Shown: one piece after another, positions 1 through 6,469 of the stretch
Numbering within the stretch: the first letter of the stretch is position 1
Layout: every line of letters starts with the position of its first letter
DNA from: UBA7657 sp049653045
GTDB taxonomy: Bacteria > Pseudomonadota > Alphaproteobacteria > Micavibrionales > Micavibrionaceae
Direction of reading: 5' to 3'
Length of the DNA: 8,211 nucleotides
Assembly (NCBI GenBank): GCA_049653045.1
Contig: JBASFN010000019.1
Span: 1 to 8,211 of the forward strand
Made by a program: the position numbers and the translations under genes
The notes under the pieces: generated by a model
What the model saw: only the letters and a program-made list of their open reading frames with translations
Database searches by the model: none
What the model was told of the DNA's origin: nothing

Positions 1-491
1 GGGGTAGATTCTGGACTCACTTCAGGTTCGGAATCGATTTTAAAACGATTTATGATCTGTTCCAGTTTTTGGCGTTTTAGATCATCAGGTCCGCTCAAAT
101 AGTGACGTGCACAGATATATCCCAAAACATCCATAAACTGGTTATGGCTGTTGGTTGCTCCTGTGACACTCTCTATGTCTTTTTGTGTCATTGTCTGGCG
201 ACCACCTTCGTATGGACTATGAAAAATAGTGTAAAGCCCCTCTTGTACATTTATAAAAAATGAGGTTGCCCCATTCGCTGAACCTTCTGTAACAAAGTGG
301 GCGACATTATGATTATGGCCAATATGATTATTGTCTATTTGCAGATCGTTATACCCACGTGTCACACCCCCATTTGCGAGTGCTTTTGAAAAGCGCACGA
401 GAAATTCTCTTCCATCAGGGTTAGTTAGCTCAGCTTTTTTGCGTTTTACTTCATTATCGAAGGCACTATTTATATTCAATCCTGCTTTCAT
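1..491 (-). CDS. Hypothetical protein, N-terminal 163 residues (3' end beyond the window)
   Basis: This is an open frame without stops from an ATG at 491 to the left edge, and I do not recognise the family. An AGGGAAG-type ribosome binding site sits just upstream of the ATG, and a promoter-like pair lies upstream of that (528-556). The protein begins MKAGLNINSAFDNEVKRKK, with no signal peptide or membrane segment, so it is probably cytosolic. Visible traits are a histidine cluster HIGHNHNVAH at residues 56-65, a Gly/Asn-rich middle, a probable helical stretch at about 117-150, and a Ser/Pro/Glu-rich linker at 153-163 that suggests another domain further on. GC is about 41% by hand count, against well over 50% in adjacent tpiA, which suggests recent acquisition. 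It follows tpiA on the same strand with a 67-bp gap but probably has its own transcript. That the frame is coding is likely; its function is unknown. Confidence 0.72.
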   Translation of the reverse strand, partial: MKAGLNINSAFDNEVKRKKAELTNPDGREFLVRFSKALANGGVTRGYNDLQIDNNHIGHNHNVAHFVTEGSANGATSFFINVQEGLYTIFHSPYEGGRQTMTQKDIESVTGATNSHNQFMDVLGYICARHYLSGPDDLKRQKLEQIINRFKIDSEPEVSPEST

Positions 492-527
492 AGCTTCCCT
501 ACCAAAATTTATTCACGGCTAGGGTAA

Positions 528-556
528 ATCGTATCAAGCTTTTTTAAATATGTCAA
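528..556 (-). promoter_or_regulatory. Sigma-70-like promoter for the hypothetical gene at the left edge
   Basis: On the minus strand a perfect TTGACA (551-556) is followed after exactly 17 bp by TACGAT (528-533), which matches the -10 consensus at 4 of 6 positions. Transcription would begin near 521, giving a leader of about 30 nt before the ATG at 491. The site lies immediately after the tpiA stop codon. The spacing and perfect -35 make it plausible, but the surroundings are AT-rich, so chance matches are more likely than elsewhere. Confidence 0.5.
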
Positions 557-558
557 AT

Positions 559-1305
559 TTATGCCGCTTTCGCAATAGCCAGAAATTGAGCGGGATCAAG
601 GCTTGCCCCGCCGATCAAGCCGCCATCGACATTGGGGGTGGCGAGGAGTTCGGCGGCGTTATCGGGCTTCATGGATCCGCCATATAAAATACGCATGTTT
701 TCAGGGTCTTTCAGGCGTTCTTTTAACCTGTTTCTTATGAAAGCGTGCATCGCCCCGGCATCCGCCGGGGTTGCAGTTTTGCCCGTGCCGATGGCCCAGA
801 CGGGTTCATAGGCGATGACGGTATTACGGGAATCGGTCGACGCGGGTAATGATCCCTCGATTTGCCTTGCGACGACATCCTCGGCGCTGCCTTGCTCGCG
901 CTCTAGTGCGCTTTCACCAACGCAGATGATGGTTATCAGCCCTTGGGCGTGCGCCTGTACCGCCTTGCGGGCGACGAGGCCGTTGGTTTCGGCTTGATAC
1001 TGGCGGCGTTCGGAATGACCGAGGATCACATAACTGCACCCGGCATCCTTCAGCATGGCGGCGGATATATCACCCGTAAACGCCCCGCCCTCCTGCGCCG
1101 AGCAATCCTGCGCGCCCAGCATGAGGGTGGAGCCAAGGGCAGCGCGGGCGGCGGACAGATGAACAAAAGAAGGACAGACCAGAACATCGCATTTTGTCGA
1201 TAAAACAGAATCGCCCAGAACCCCGGCGGCGATGGCCTGTACCAGCCCCCCCGTCGCCGTGATTGTTCCGTTCATCTTCCAGTTTCCGGCAATCAATTTT
1301 TTCAT
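559..1305 (-). CDS. tpiA: Triosephosphate isomerase
   Basis: TpiA interconverts dihydroxyacetone phosphate and glyceraldehyde 3-phosphate in glycolysis and gluconeogenesis, in the cytosol. At 248 residues it is a full-length single TIM barrel. Family landmarks are in order: GNWKMNG at 7-13 with catalytic Lys10, ILGHSERR at 94-101 with electrophile His97, AYEPVWAIGTGKTA at 165-178 with catalytic base Glu167 and the flexible loop 6, YGGSMKP at 208-214, and DGGLIGGASL at 227-236, which binds the phosphate. The ATG at 1305 places GNWKMNG at the normal distance from the N-terminus and has an AAGGGA ribosome binding site 8 nt upstream. The gene is transcribed away from the PpiD-like gene. The identification is certain; nothing in the protein is unusual. 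Confidence 0.98.
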   Translation of the reverse strand: MKKLIAGNWKMNGTITATGGLVQAIAAGVLGDSVLSTKCDVLVCPSFVHLSAARAALGSTLMLGAQDCSAQEGGAFTGDISAAMLKDAGCSYVILGHSERRQYQAETNGLVARKAVQAHAQGLITIICVGESALEREQGSAEDVVARQIEGSLPASTDSRNTVIAYEPVWAIGTGKTATPADAGAMHAFIRNRLKERLKDPENMRILYGGSMKPDNAAELLATPNVDGGLIGGASLDPAQFLAIAKAA

Positions 1306-1327
1306 CTGGTAAATCCCTTTAAAGGAG

Positions 1328-1356
1328 TTGCCCTGCTATGCCGCGCATCTTATAGT
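1328..1356 (+). promoter_or_regulatory. Sigma-70-like promoter for the ppiD-trpE transcript
   Basis: TTGCCC (1328-1333) and TATAGT (1351-1356) are separated by 17 bp; the -10 has one mismatch and the -35 has two. Transcription would start near 1363, about 24 nt before the ATG at 1387. It is the only good plus-strand candidate in the 81-bp gap. As trpE overlaps the upstream gene, this promoter may drive trpE as well. Confidence 0.5.
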
Positions 1357-1375
1357 GCAATCGCACAAAAATGAA
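1349..1375 (-). promoter_or_regulatory. Weak candidate promoter for tpiA, overlapping the divergent -10
   Basis: On the minus strand TATAAG (1349-1354) matches the -10 consensus at 5 of 6 positions and overlaps the plus-strand TATAGT. The best -35 I can find is TTCATT (1370-1375), with a short 15-bp spacer and a poor match. Transcription would start near 1342, giving a leader of about 37 nt for tpiA. Only the -10 element is convincing. Confidence 0.3.
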
Positions 1376-1386
1376 GGTTTTTAAAC

Positions 1387-3309
1387 ATGGTTATGAATGC
1401 TCTACGCAAAGGCGCGGCCGGCGGAATAATGAAGTTCATTATTTTCGGATTTCTTATCTTTGCCGTCGGCGGCATGGTGATGATGGATGTCGGCGGGTTT
1501 TTCCGTAGCGGCGGCGCGGGCAGCAACGATGTCGCCAAAATCGGCAGCGAAAAAATCTCCCTTCCCTCCTTTGATCGGAATTTACAACGCGCCTTGAGCC
1601 AACTCGGGATTTCCGCGCAAGATGCGTATCAAGCCGGGTTTGTCGAACAAATCCTCGGCTCCGAAATCCGCACGCGCCTGATGAGCGAAGCGGCGGACGA
1701 TATGGGAATCATGGTTGATAGAAAGCGCGTGGCCAAGCAACTGAGTAAGCTTCTCGCCCCCATGGTCAAGCCAGGCGAAGACCCGAAATCTGTTCTCCAG
1801 CAAGTCTTGACCTCTCAGGGCTTGAGCGAGGCAGAATTGATCGGGGCGATGGCGCGGGAGACATCGATGAACCTCCTCTCTGCGACCCTTCAGGGCGGAT
1901 TTAGCGAGATTTCAGATTCACTGGCGCGTGACCTTTATATGTTTGAAACCGAAACACGGGATATTGCCTATGTTGCCTTTCCGGAAAGCGAGGTAAAGCC
2001 TTCGCTGGAGCCAACGGACGAACAACTCAAGACGCTCTACGAATCCCAAAAGGAAATTATCTATGTCCACCCCGAGATGAGGGTTTTAAAGCTTGTGCGC
2101 CTGAATACCAACAAGTTGAAACAATCCATCGCGCTGGACGATCAGGAAATCAAGGATGCCTATGAGAACAGCATTGATCTTTATACCGAAAAAGAACAAA
2201 GGACTCTGGATCAAGCCCTGTTCAGCAAGGAAGAGGACGCCAACGCCGTCGCCGAAAAAGTAAAAAGCGGCATGAGCCTGAAGCAGGCCGTTAAAGACGT
2301 TACCAAGCGCGACACAGATTATATCGGCGAAAAAGCCTTTGAATCCCAATCCATGCCCGAAGAACTCAAAGAGGCGGCACTGGCCGTTGAAAAAGAGGGG
2401 CAGAGCATTGACCCGGTTAAAACGGCTATAGGCTGGCAGGTTGCCGTTGTCAAAAAAATTACCCCACCACATACAAAACCGTTCGATGAGGTCAAAAAGG
2501 AAATCCGCGAGGAAATCCTGAGCACCAAACTGACCGATCAGGTTTACCAACTGGCCGGAACGGTTGAGGATATGTTGGCGGGCGGCGCAACGCTGGACGA
2601 TGTTAAAAAGGAAGTGGACATTGACATCATTCCCCTGCCCCAGATCAATGCCTTCGGACAAGGAAAAGACGGTAAAAACGCGCTGGCGGATTTTGAAAAA
2701 GAGAAAACCCTGATTCTTGAAAGCGGCTTTACCCTGCAACAAGATGAAACATCGCCGATGAGCGAAATGACGGATGGCGGATTTTCGGCAATCCATGTCG
2801 TTTCAATCCAGCCGAAAACCTATACGCCGTTCGAGGACGTTAAAGGCGAGATGATGAAACGCTGGATGGCCGATCAAACTCGCGTGGAGAATAAATTACA
2901 GGTCGTTACCGCGCTTGATGAAATTAAGGCTGGCGCGATAACACCCGAGGATTTTTCCAAAAAGCGCGAAAAACCCCTTCAGTCGCAAAAAACAATCTCG
3001 CGCAAGGGCAAACCCCAAGCACCGATGAATGAACGTTCATGGGCTAATATATTTGAGGCAGCACCGAATGAACCATTTATTCTCGACATCGACGGCGGGA
3101 CATCTATTGCCTGGGTTACCCATGTCGGCCTGCCCGAAAAAATTGACACAAGCAGCAAGGAATTTATGGATTTCAAAGCCAGCCTGCTCGCCGCCACAAA
3201 AAACGAAGCGTTGACGGCCTATGCTGAAAGCAAGCGTGAAAAATACGGGGTCAGCGTCAATAAAAGACTGATGGAACAGACCTACGGCCGGGACAATGAA
3301 GCCGAGTGA
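1387..3309 (+). CDS. ppiD: PpiD/SurA-type membrane-anchored periplasmic folding factor
   Basis: This is a periplasmic chaperone of the PpiD class, which assists folding of proteins emerging from the Sec translocon. The architecture fits: a short basic N-terminus, one membrane anchor at about residues 15-34 (starting MKFIIFGFLIF), a SurA-like helical region at about 45-190, a parvulin-like domain at about 268-360, and a second related segment at about 440-485. The ends of the two segments look alike: PFDEVKKEI at 365-373 and PFEDVKGEM at 481-489. At 640 residues the length suits PpiD. Positions normally held by parvulin histidines appear to be Gln276 and Gln351, so isomerase activity is doubtful; E. 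coli PpiD is likewise thought to act mainly as a chaperone. The ATG at 1387 has GAAGG 9 nt upstream; the in-frame ATG at 1393 is less well spaced. The 3' end overlaps trpE by 14 nt, implying cotranscription. Confidence 0.85.
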   Translation: MVMNALRKGAAGGIMKFIIFGFLIFAVGGMVMMDVGGFFRSGGAGSNDVAKIGSEKISLPSFDRNLQRALSQLGISAQDAYQAGFVEQILGSEIRTRLMSEAADDMGIMVDRKRVAKQLSKLLAPMVKPGEDPKSVLQQVLTSQGLSEAELIGAMARETSMNLLSATLQGGFSEISDSLARDLYMFETETRDIAYVAFPESEVKPSLEPTDEQLKTLYESQKEIIYVHPEMRVLKLVRLNTNKLKQSIALDDQEIKDAYENSIDLYTEKEQRTLDQALFSKEEDANAVAEKVKSGMSLKQAVKDVTKRDTDYIGEKAFESQSMPEELKEAALAVEKEGQSIDPVKTAIGWQVAVVKKITPPHTKPFDEVKKEIREEILSTKLTDQVYQLAGTVEDMLAGGATLDDVKKEVDIDIIPLPQINAFGQGKDGKNALADFEKEKTLILESGFTLQQDETSPMSEMTDGGFSAIHVVSIQPKTYTPFEDVKGEMMKRWMADQTRVENKLQVVTALDEIKAGAITPEDFSKKREKPLQSQKTISRKGKPQAPMNERSWANIFEAAPNEPFILDIDGGTSIAWVTHVGLPEKIDTSSKEFMDFKASLLAATKNEALTAYAESKREKYGVSVNKRLMEQTYGRDNEAE

Positions 3310-4771
3310 TTTCACCGCCTTTGAACATAATTTCAAAGCCGGGCGCACGCAGCTTGTATGGCAGTGGAGTCCCGCCGATACGGAAACGCCAGTTTCCGCC
3401 TATCTGAAACTTTGCGACAACGGCACGGCGCCGCATTCCTTCCTTCTGGAATCGGTTGAGGGCGGCGCCAATCTCGGGCGTTATTCCGTTATCGGCTTTG
3501 CGCCGGATTTTATCTGGAAGTCGGAAAAACTTGGACTGCAATCGCTTGCATCTTTACGAAAAGCGATTGCCGACTGCCATATCGACGATGTGCCTTCTGG
3601 TCTTCCCCCTATGGCGGCCTCGGGGCTGTTTGGCTATCTGGGCTATGACATGGTGCGGATGATCGAGAATATCCCGGACAACAATCCGGATGATTTAAAC
3701 ATTCCCGAAAGCATCCTTATCCGCCCGACGATGCTGGCGATCTTTGATAACGTCAAGAACATGATCTGCCTTGTTACTCCTGTTTATAAACGATCGGGCG
3801 ATGCAAAAGCTGTCTATGAGGCTGCAAGCACGCGGATACAAAATTGCATCGACAAGCTAGATCGTCCCGCCGCCACAAATAAAACGGCAGAGACCCTGCT
3901 TTCGACGCCCCTCATGATCCAAAGCAATATGACGCCGGATGGATTTAAAGCCGCGGTTACAAAGACCGTCAATTACATCCGGCAGGGGGAAATATTTCAG
4001 GCCGTCCTGTCGCAACGGTTTTCAAGCAATTTTGATTTGCCGCCGATAGAACTATATCGCTCGCTTCGCCGTCTCAACCCATCACCCTTCATGTTTCATT
4101 TGCAGCTTGAGAATTTTGCGCTGGTTGGCTCCAGCCCGGAAATTCTTGTGCGCGTGCGCGGCGGAATCGTGACCATCCGCCCCATCGCCGGAACGCGCAA
4201 ACGCGGCGAAACGGAAAAAGAGGACAGGGAATTGGCCGAAGACTTGCTGGCTGACCCGAAAGAGCGCGCCGAACACCTGATGCTGCTCGATTTAGGCCGC
4301 AACGATGTTGGCCGGGTGGCCGAATACGGAAGCGTCAAGGTCACGGAACAATTTAAAATCGAGAATTACTCGCATGTCATGCATATCGTCTCGAACGTCG
4401 AGGGAAAACTGAAAAAGGAATGTGATATTGTCGATGCCTTGTTTGCCGGCTTTCCCGCCGGAACGGTCAGCGGCGCGCCGAAGATCAGGGCGATGGAGAT
4501 TATCGACGAACTGGAGCCGTCACGCCGTAGTTATTACGGCGGCGGCGTCGGATATTTTTCCGGCAATGGTGAACTCGATACCTGTATTACCCTTCGCACG
4601 GCTCTCCTCAAGGATGGAAAAATTTATGTGCAGGCCGGCGCTGGTGTCGTCGCCGACAGCAACCCCGAATCCGAACATCAGGAAACCATCAATAAGGCAA
4701 AGGCTGTCTTTCGGGCGGCGGAGATGGCGGTTGAACAGGCCCGTAATAAGACACAGAAGACGTCTGCGTAG
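3296..4771 (+). CDS. trpE: Anthranilate synthase component I
   Basis: TrpE makes anthranilate from chorismate, using ammonia supplied by TrpG, in the first committed step of tryptophan synthesis. The 491 residues carry an N-terminal domain with LLES at 50-53, the motif that in other TrpE proteins contains the feedback-inhibition serine (here Ser53), so tryptophan inhibition is probably retained. The chorismate-binding domain follows: GEIFQAVLSQRF at 231-242, NPSPFMF at 261-267, PIAGTRKRG at 296-304, DLGRNDVGR at 332-340, HVMHIVS at 360-366, GTVSGAPK at 389-396 and QAGAGVVADS at 446-455. The ATG at 3296 lies inside the end of ppiD and has no strong ribosome binding site, so translation is probably coupled. 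It is a stand-alone subunit, not the TrpE-TrpG fusion seen in rhizobia. The last 83 nt overlap the opposing deacetylase gene, and the conserved NKAKAVFRAAE region lies in that overlap. Confidence 0.97.
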   Translation: MKPSDFTAFEHNFKAGRTQLVWQWSPADTETPVSAYLKLCDNGTAPHSFLLESVEGGANLGRYSVIGFAPDFIWKSEKLGLQSLASLRKAIADCHIDDVPSGLPPMAASGLFGYLGYDMVRMIENIPDNNPDDLNIPESILIRPTMLAIFDNVKNMICLVTPVYKRSGDAKAVYEAASTRIQNCIDKLDRPAATNKTAETLLSTPLMIQSNMTPDGFKAAVTKTVNYIRQGEIFQAVLSQRFSSNFDLPPIELYRSLRRLNPSPFMFHLQLENFALVGSSPEILVRVRGGIVTIRPIAGTRKRGETEKEDRELAEDLLADPKERAEHLMLLDLGRNDVGRVAEYGSVKVTEQFKIENYSHVMHIVSNVEGKLKKECDIVDALFAGFPAGTVSGAPKIRAMEIIDELEPSRRSYYGGGVGYFSGNGELDTCITLRTALLKDGKIYVQAGAGVVADSNPESEHQETINKAKAVFRAAEMAVEQARNKTQKTSA

Positions 4772-5819
4772 ACGGTACGTCCCGGCGCACTACGTTACTA
4801 ACCGGAACAAGGACAAATCCCCGATCTTTTAAAGTTGGAATCCATTCCGCCAAAGCATTAAGCGTTATATCTTTTGGATGGCCAATGGCGATGGCGTAGC
4901 CTTTTTTCATGGCTATCCGCTCCAGTTGCCGAAGAGCCTTGCGGGAAAATTCCGGCGTTTCCACATGATCCAGAAACACATCACGGTCGGCATGAGCAAG
5001 GCCATAGAATCCAGCCACATCCGAGGCCACGGATTTCGCCGATGTTTTTGAATCGACAAAAATTAGATTGCGTTCCTTGAGTGCCTTCATCACATATTCC
5101 ATCGCGGATTCATCCTGGGTCAGCTTGCTGCCCATGTGATTGTTGATGCCAACATACCCCTCGAAAGAATCGAAGGCCTTATCCAGCATGGCCTCCATCT
5201 CCGCGCCGCCCATGCCAGAGCGCAAGGAAATAGACCCTAGATTCATCTTCGTATCCGTTGCCTCCATCGGCATATGGATTAAAAGCTCATGGCCGCGCTT
5301 CCCCGCCTCCTGCGTCATTCCCTCAATTTTCGGCGCATAGGGCAGGAACGCCAGAGTCAAAGGCCCCGGCATCTCAAGTGCCCTTTGCGAACGCCGCCTG
5401 TCCATGCCCATATCGTCGATGATGATGACGATCTTGGCTGGCTCGCCTTCCTTGCGAAGGACAGGCTCAGGCTTTGGCTTTGGTTTCACAGGGGCGGATG
5501 CCTCCTCCCACGTCATGGGCTTGAATGGCTTTGCTTCCTGCTCGGCTTCCGCTAATACGGGCGGCGGCAGGGAATGCTCTACGGTATATTTCTCACCCAC
5601 AACGGGCGCAGGAAGACTTTCCGCCTGCTGGACAGGTTCCTGTTTAGCGGGATCAGGCCGCGCCGACTTTAAATCGGTTATTTCACTGTGCGCATCGAAC
5701 CTCCCGGCCTTATCCCGCTCGGAAAGGCTGTAGAGAACCAGAACATCCGCCACAATCATAAGGATGGCGGCGGCAAGAATGGTAAACCAGATATTACGTG
5801 AACGAAAAGGACGCTTCAT
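4689..5819 (-). CDS. Divergent polysaccharide deacetylase (YibQ/DUF610-like), membrane-anchored
   Basis: This belongs to the divergent polysaccharide deacetylase family (Polysacc_deac_2, related to E. coli YibQ). The fold suggests a periplasmic carbohydrate hydrolase, but substrates in the family are poorly known. Numbered from the ATG at 5819 (376 residues), it has a basic N-terminus, one membrane anchor at about 10-32, a long linker rich in Pro, Glu and Lys (KPKPKPEPV at 112-120) and a catalytic domain at about 129-346. Motifs are IIIDDMG at 132-138, HELLIHMPME at 177-186, NNHMGS at 226-231, RDVFLDH at 279-285 and AIAIGHP at 309-315; the Asp and His residues fit metal binding. An upstream in-frame ATG at 5861 adds 14 residues. 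Both starts have an AAGG upstream; I prefer 5819 because the protein then starts MKRPFRSR just before the anchor. The Pro-rich tail, from about residue 350, is encoded opposite trpE. Relatives usually sit near envC/S41 peptidase genes, so this location is odd. Confidence 0.9.
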   Translation of the reverse strand: MKRPFRSRNIWFTILAAAILMIVADVLVLYSLSERDKAGRFDAHSEITDLKSARPDPAKQEPVQQAESLPAPVVGEKYTVEHSLPPPVLAEAEQEAKPFKPMTWEEASAPVKPKPKPEPVLRKEGEPAKIVIIIDDMGMDRRRSQRALEMPGPLTLAFLPYAPKIEGMTQEAGKRGHELLIHMPMEATDTKMNLGSISLRSGMGGAEMEAMLDKAFDSFEGYVGINNHMGSKLTQDESAMEYVMKALKERNLIFVDSKTSAKSVASDVAGFYGLAHADRDVFLDHVETPEFSRKALRQLERIAMKKGYAIAIGHPKDITLNALAEWIPTLKDRGFVLVPVSNVVRRDVPSTQTSSVSYYGPVQPPSPPPERQPLPY

Positions 5820-5865
5820 GGGGCTTACCTTACATGCCGTATTTTTTCCGGTAAACAACATTCCC

Positions 5866-5895
5866 TTGCCTTCGCAGGGTAATTTGCGCGATAAA
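5866..5895 (+). promoter_or_regulatory. Weak candidate promoter for trpGDC
   Basis: TTGCCT (5866-5871) and GATAAA (5890-5895) are 18 bp apart; an overlapping TAAAAT (5892-5897) is a better -10 hexamer but has no matching -35. Either would start transcription at about 5902-5904, almost exactly at the trpG ATG. The trp genes after the reverse-strand insertion need a promoter unless they rely on read-through from trpE, which motivates this call. The sequence match alone is modest. Confidence 0.25.
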
Positions 5896-5902
5896 ATGAC
5901 CT

Positions 5903-6469
5903 ATGATTGTGCTCATCGACAATTACGACAGCTTTACCTATAACCTTGTCCAGTATTTCGGGGATTTGGGGCAGGAAATCGCCGTTCACCGCAACGACAA
6001 AATTACGGCTGAGGGTGTCGTTGCCCTCCAGCCCAAGGGCATCGTTATCTCGCCAGGCCCCAGTGACCCGGATCATGCAGGAATTTGCCTTGAATTGATC
6101 GGCGTTGCGGCCAATGAAAATATTCCCCTGCTCGGCGTATGCCTCGGCCACCAATGCATCGGGCAGGCCTTTGGCGGAAAAATTATTCGCACAACACCCC
6201 TGCACGGGAAAACTTCAGAGATCATCCATATCGGGCGCAGCGTGTTTAAAGACCTCCCCTCGCCGCTTGAGGTCACGCGCTATCACTCGCTGGTGATCGA
6301 CCCCGCTACCTGCCCTGCTGAGCTAGAAATAACGGCGCAAACCGCAGACGGCATTATCATGGGCGTTAAACACGAATCCAAACGCATTCATGGCGTGCAA
6401 TTCCACCCTGAAAGCATTGCCACCCAAAGCGGCCATGCAATGCTGAAAAATTTTACGGATTTATTATGA
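5903..6469 (+). CDS. trpG: Anthranilate synthase component II (glutamine amidotransferase)
   Basis: TrpG hydrolyses glutamine and passes ammonia to TrpE. In many bacteria a single protein also serves aminodeoxychorismate synthase for folate (PabA role), which could be true here. The 188 residues form one class I glutamine amidotransferase domain: MIVLIDNYDSFTYNL at 1-15, ISPGPSDP at 49-56, GVCLGHQ at 78-84 with nucleophile Cys80, HGKTS at 101-105, RYHSL at 126-130 and GVQFHPES at 164-171 with His168 and Glu170 completing the triad. The ATG at 5903 gives the canonical N-terminus, but I see no ribosome binding site at normal distance; the nearest AGGG is more than 20 nt upstream. The stop overlaps the trpD start by 4 nt. 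It is separated from trpE by the opposing deacetylase gene, although the two products work as one complex. Confidence 0.97.
   Translation: MIVLIDNYDSFTYNLVQYFGDLGQEIAVHRNDKITAEGVVALQPKGIVISPGPSDPDHAGICLELIGVAANENIPLLGVCLGHQCIGQAFGGKIIRTTPLHGKTSEIIHIGRSVFKDLPSPLEVTRYHSLVIDPATCPAELEITAQTADGIIMGVKHESKRIHGVQFHPESIATQSGHAMLKNFTDLL

Noticed and set aside
331..522. Plus-strand 63-codon open frame at the left end
   Set aside because: It lies opposite the start of the minus-strand hypothetical gene, which has a better ribosome binding site and promoter and a longer frame.
492..558. Terminator after tpiA
   Set aside because: The gap has an A-run and a HindIII-like AAGCTT but no stem followed by a T-run on the minus strand, so no terminator can be supported.
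2086..2796. Long minus-strand open frame (236 codons) opposite ppiD
   Set aside because: It is the antisense of a well-supported gene, the product has no recognisable features beyond Phe/Leu-rich composition, and no ribosome binding site or family resemblance supports it.
3029..3040. Perfect 12-bp palindrome ATGAACGTTCAT inside ppiD, resembling a repressor site
   Set aside because: It encodes MNERS codons in frame, does not have the spacing of the alphaproteobacterial LexA box (GTTC-N7-GTTC), and has no promoter next to it. Chance is sufficient.
4761..4774. Hairpin CGTCT-GCGT-AGACG spanning the trpE stop codon, as a possible terminator
   Set aside because: The stem is only 5 bp and no T-run follows on either strand, so it does not qualify as an intrinsic terminator.
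4422..4832. Plus-strand 136-codon open frame across the trpE/deacetylase junction
   Set aside because: It is a shifted frame of trpE; the Arg/Pro-rich product is typical of an out-of-frame translation, and the trpE motifs are all in the other frame.
5863..5879. Small inverted repeat CCCTTGC/GCAGGG between the deacetylase and trpG, as an operator or attenuator
   Set aside because: It has a bulge, is very short, and has no leader peptide with tryptophan codons or alternative structure around it.
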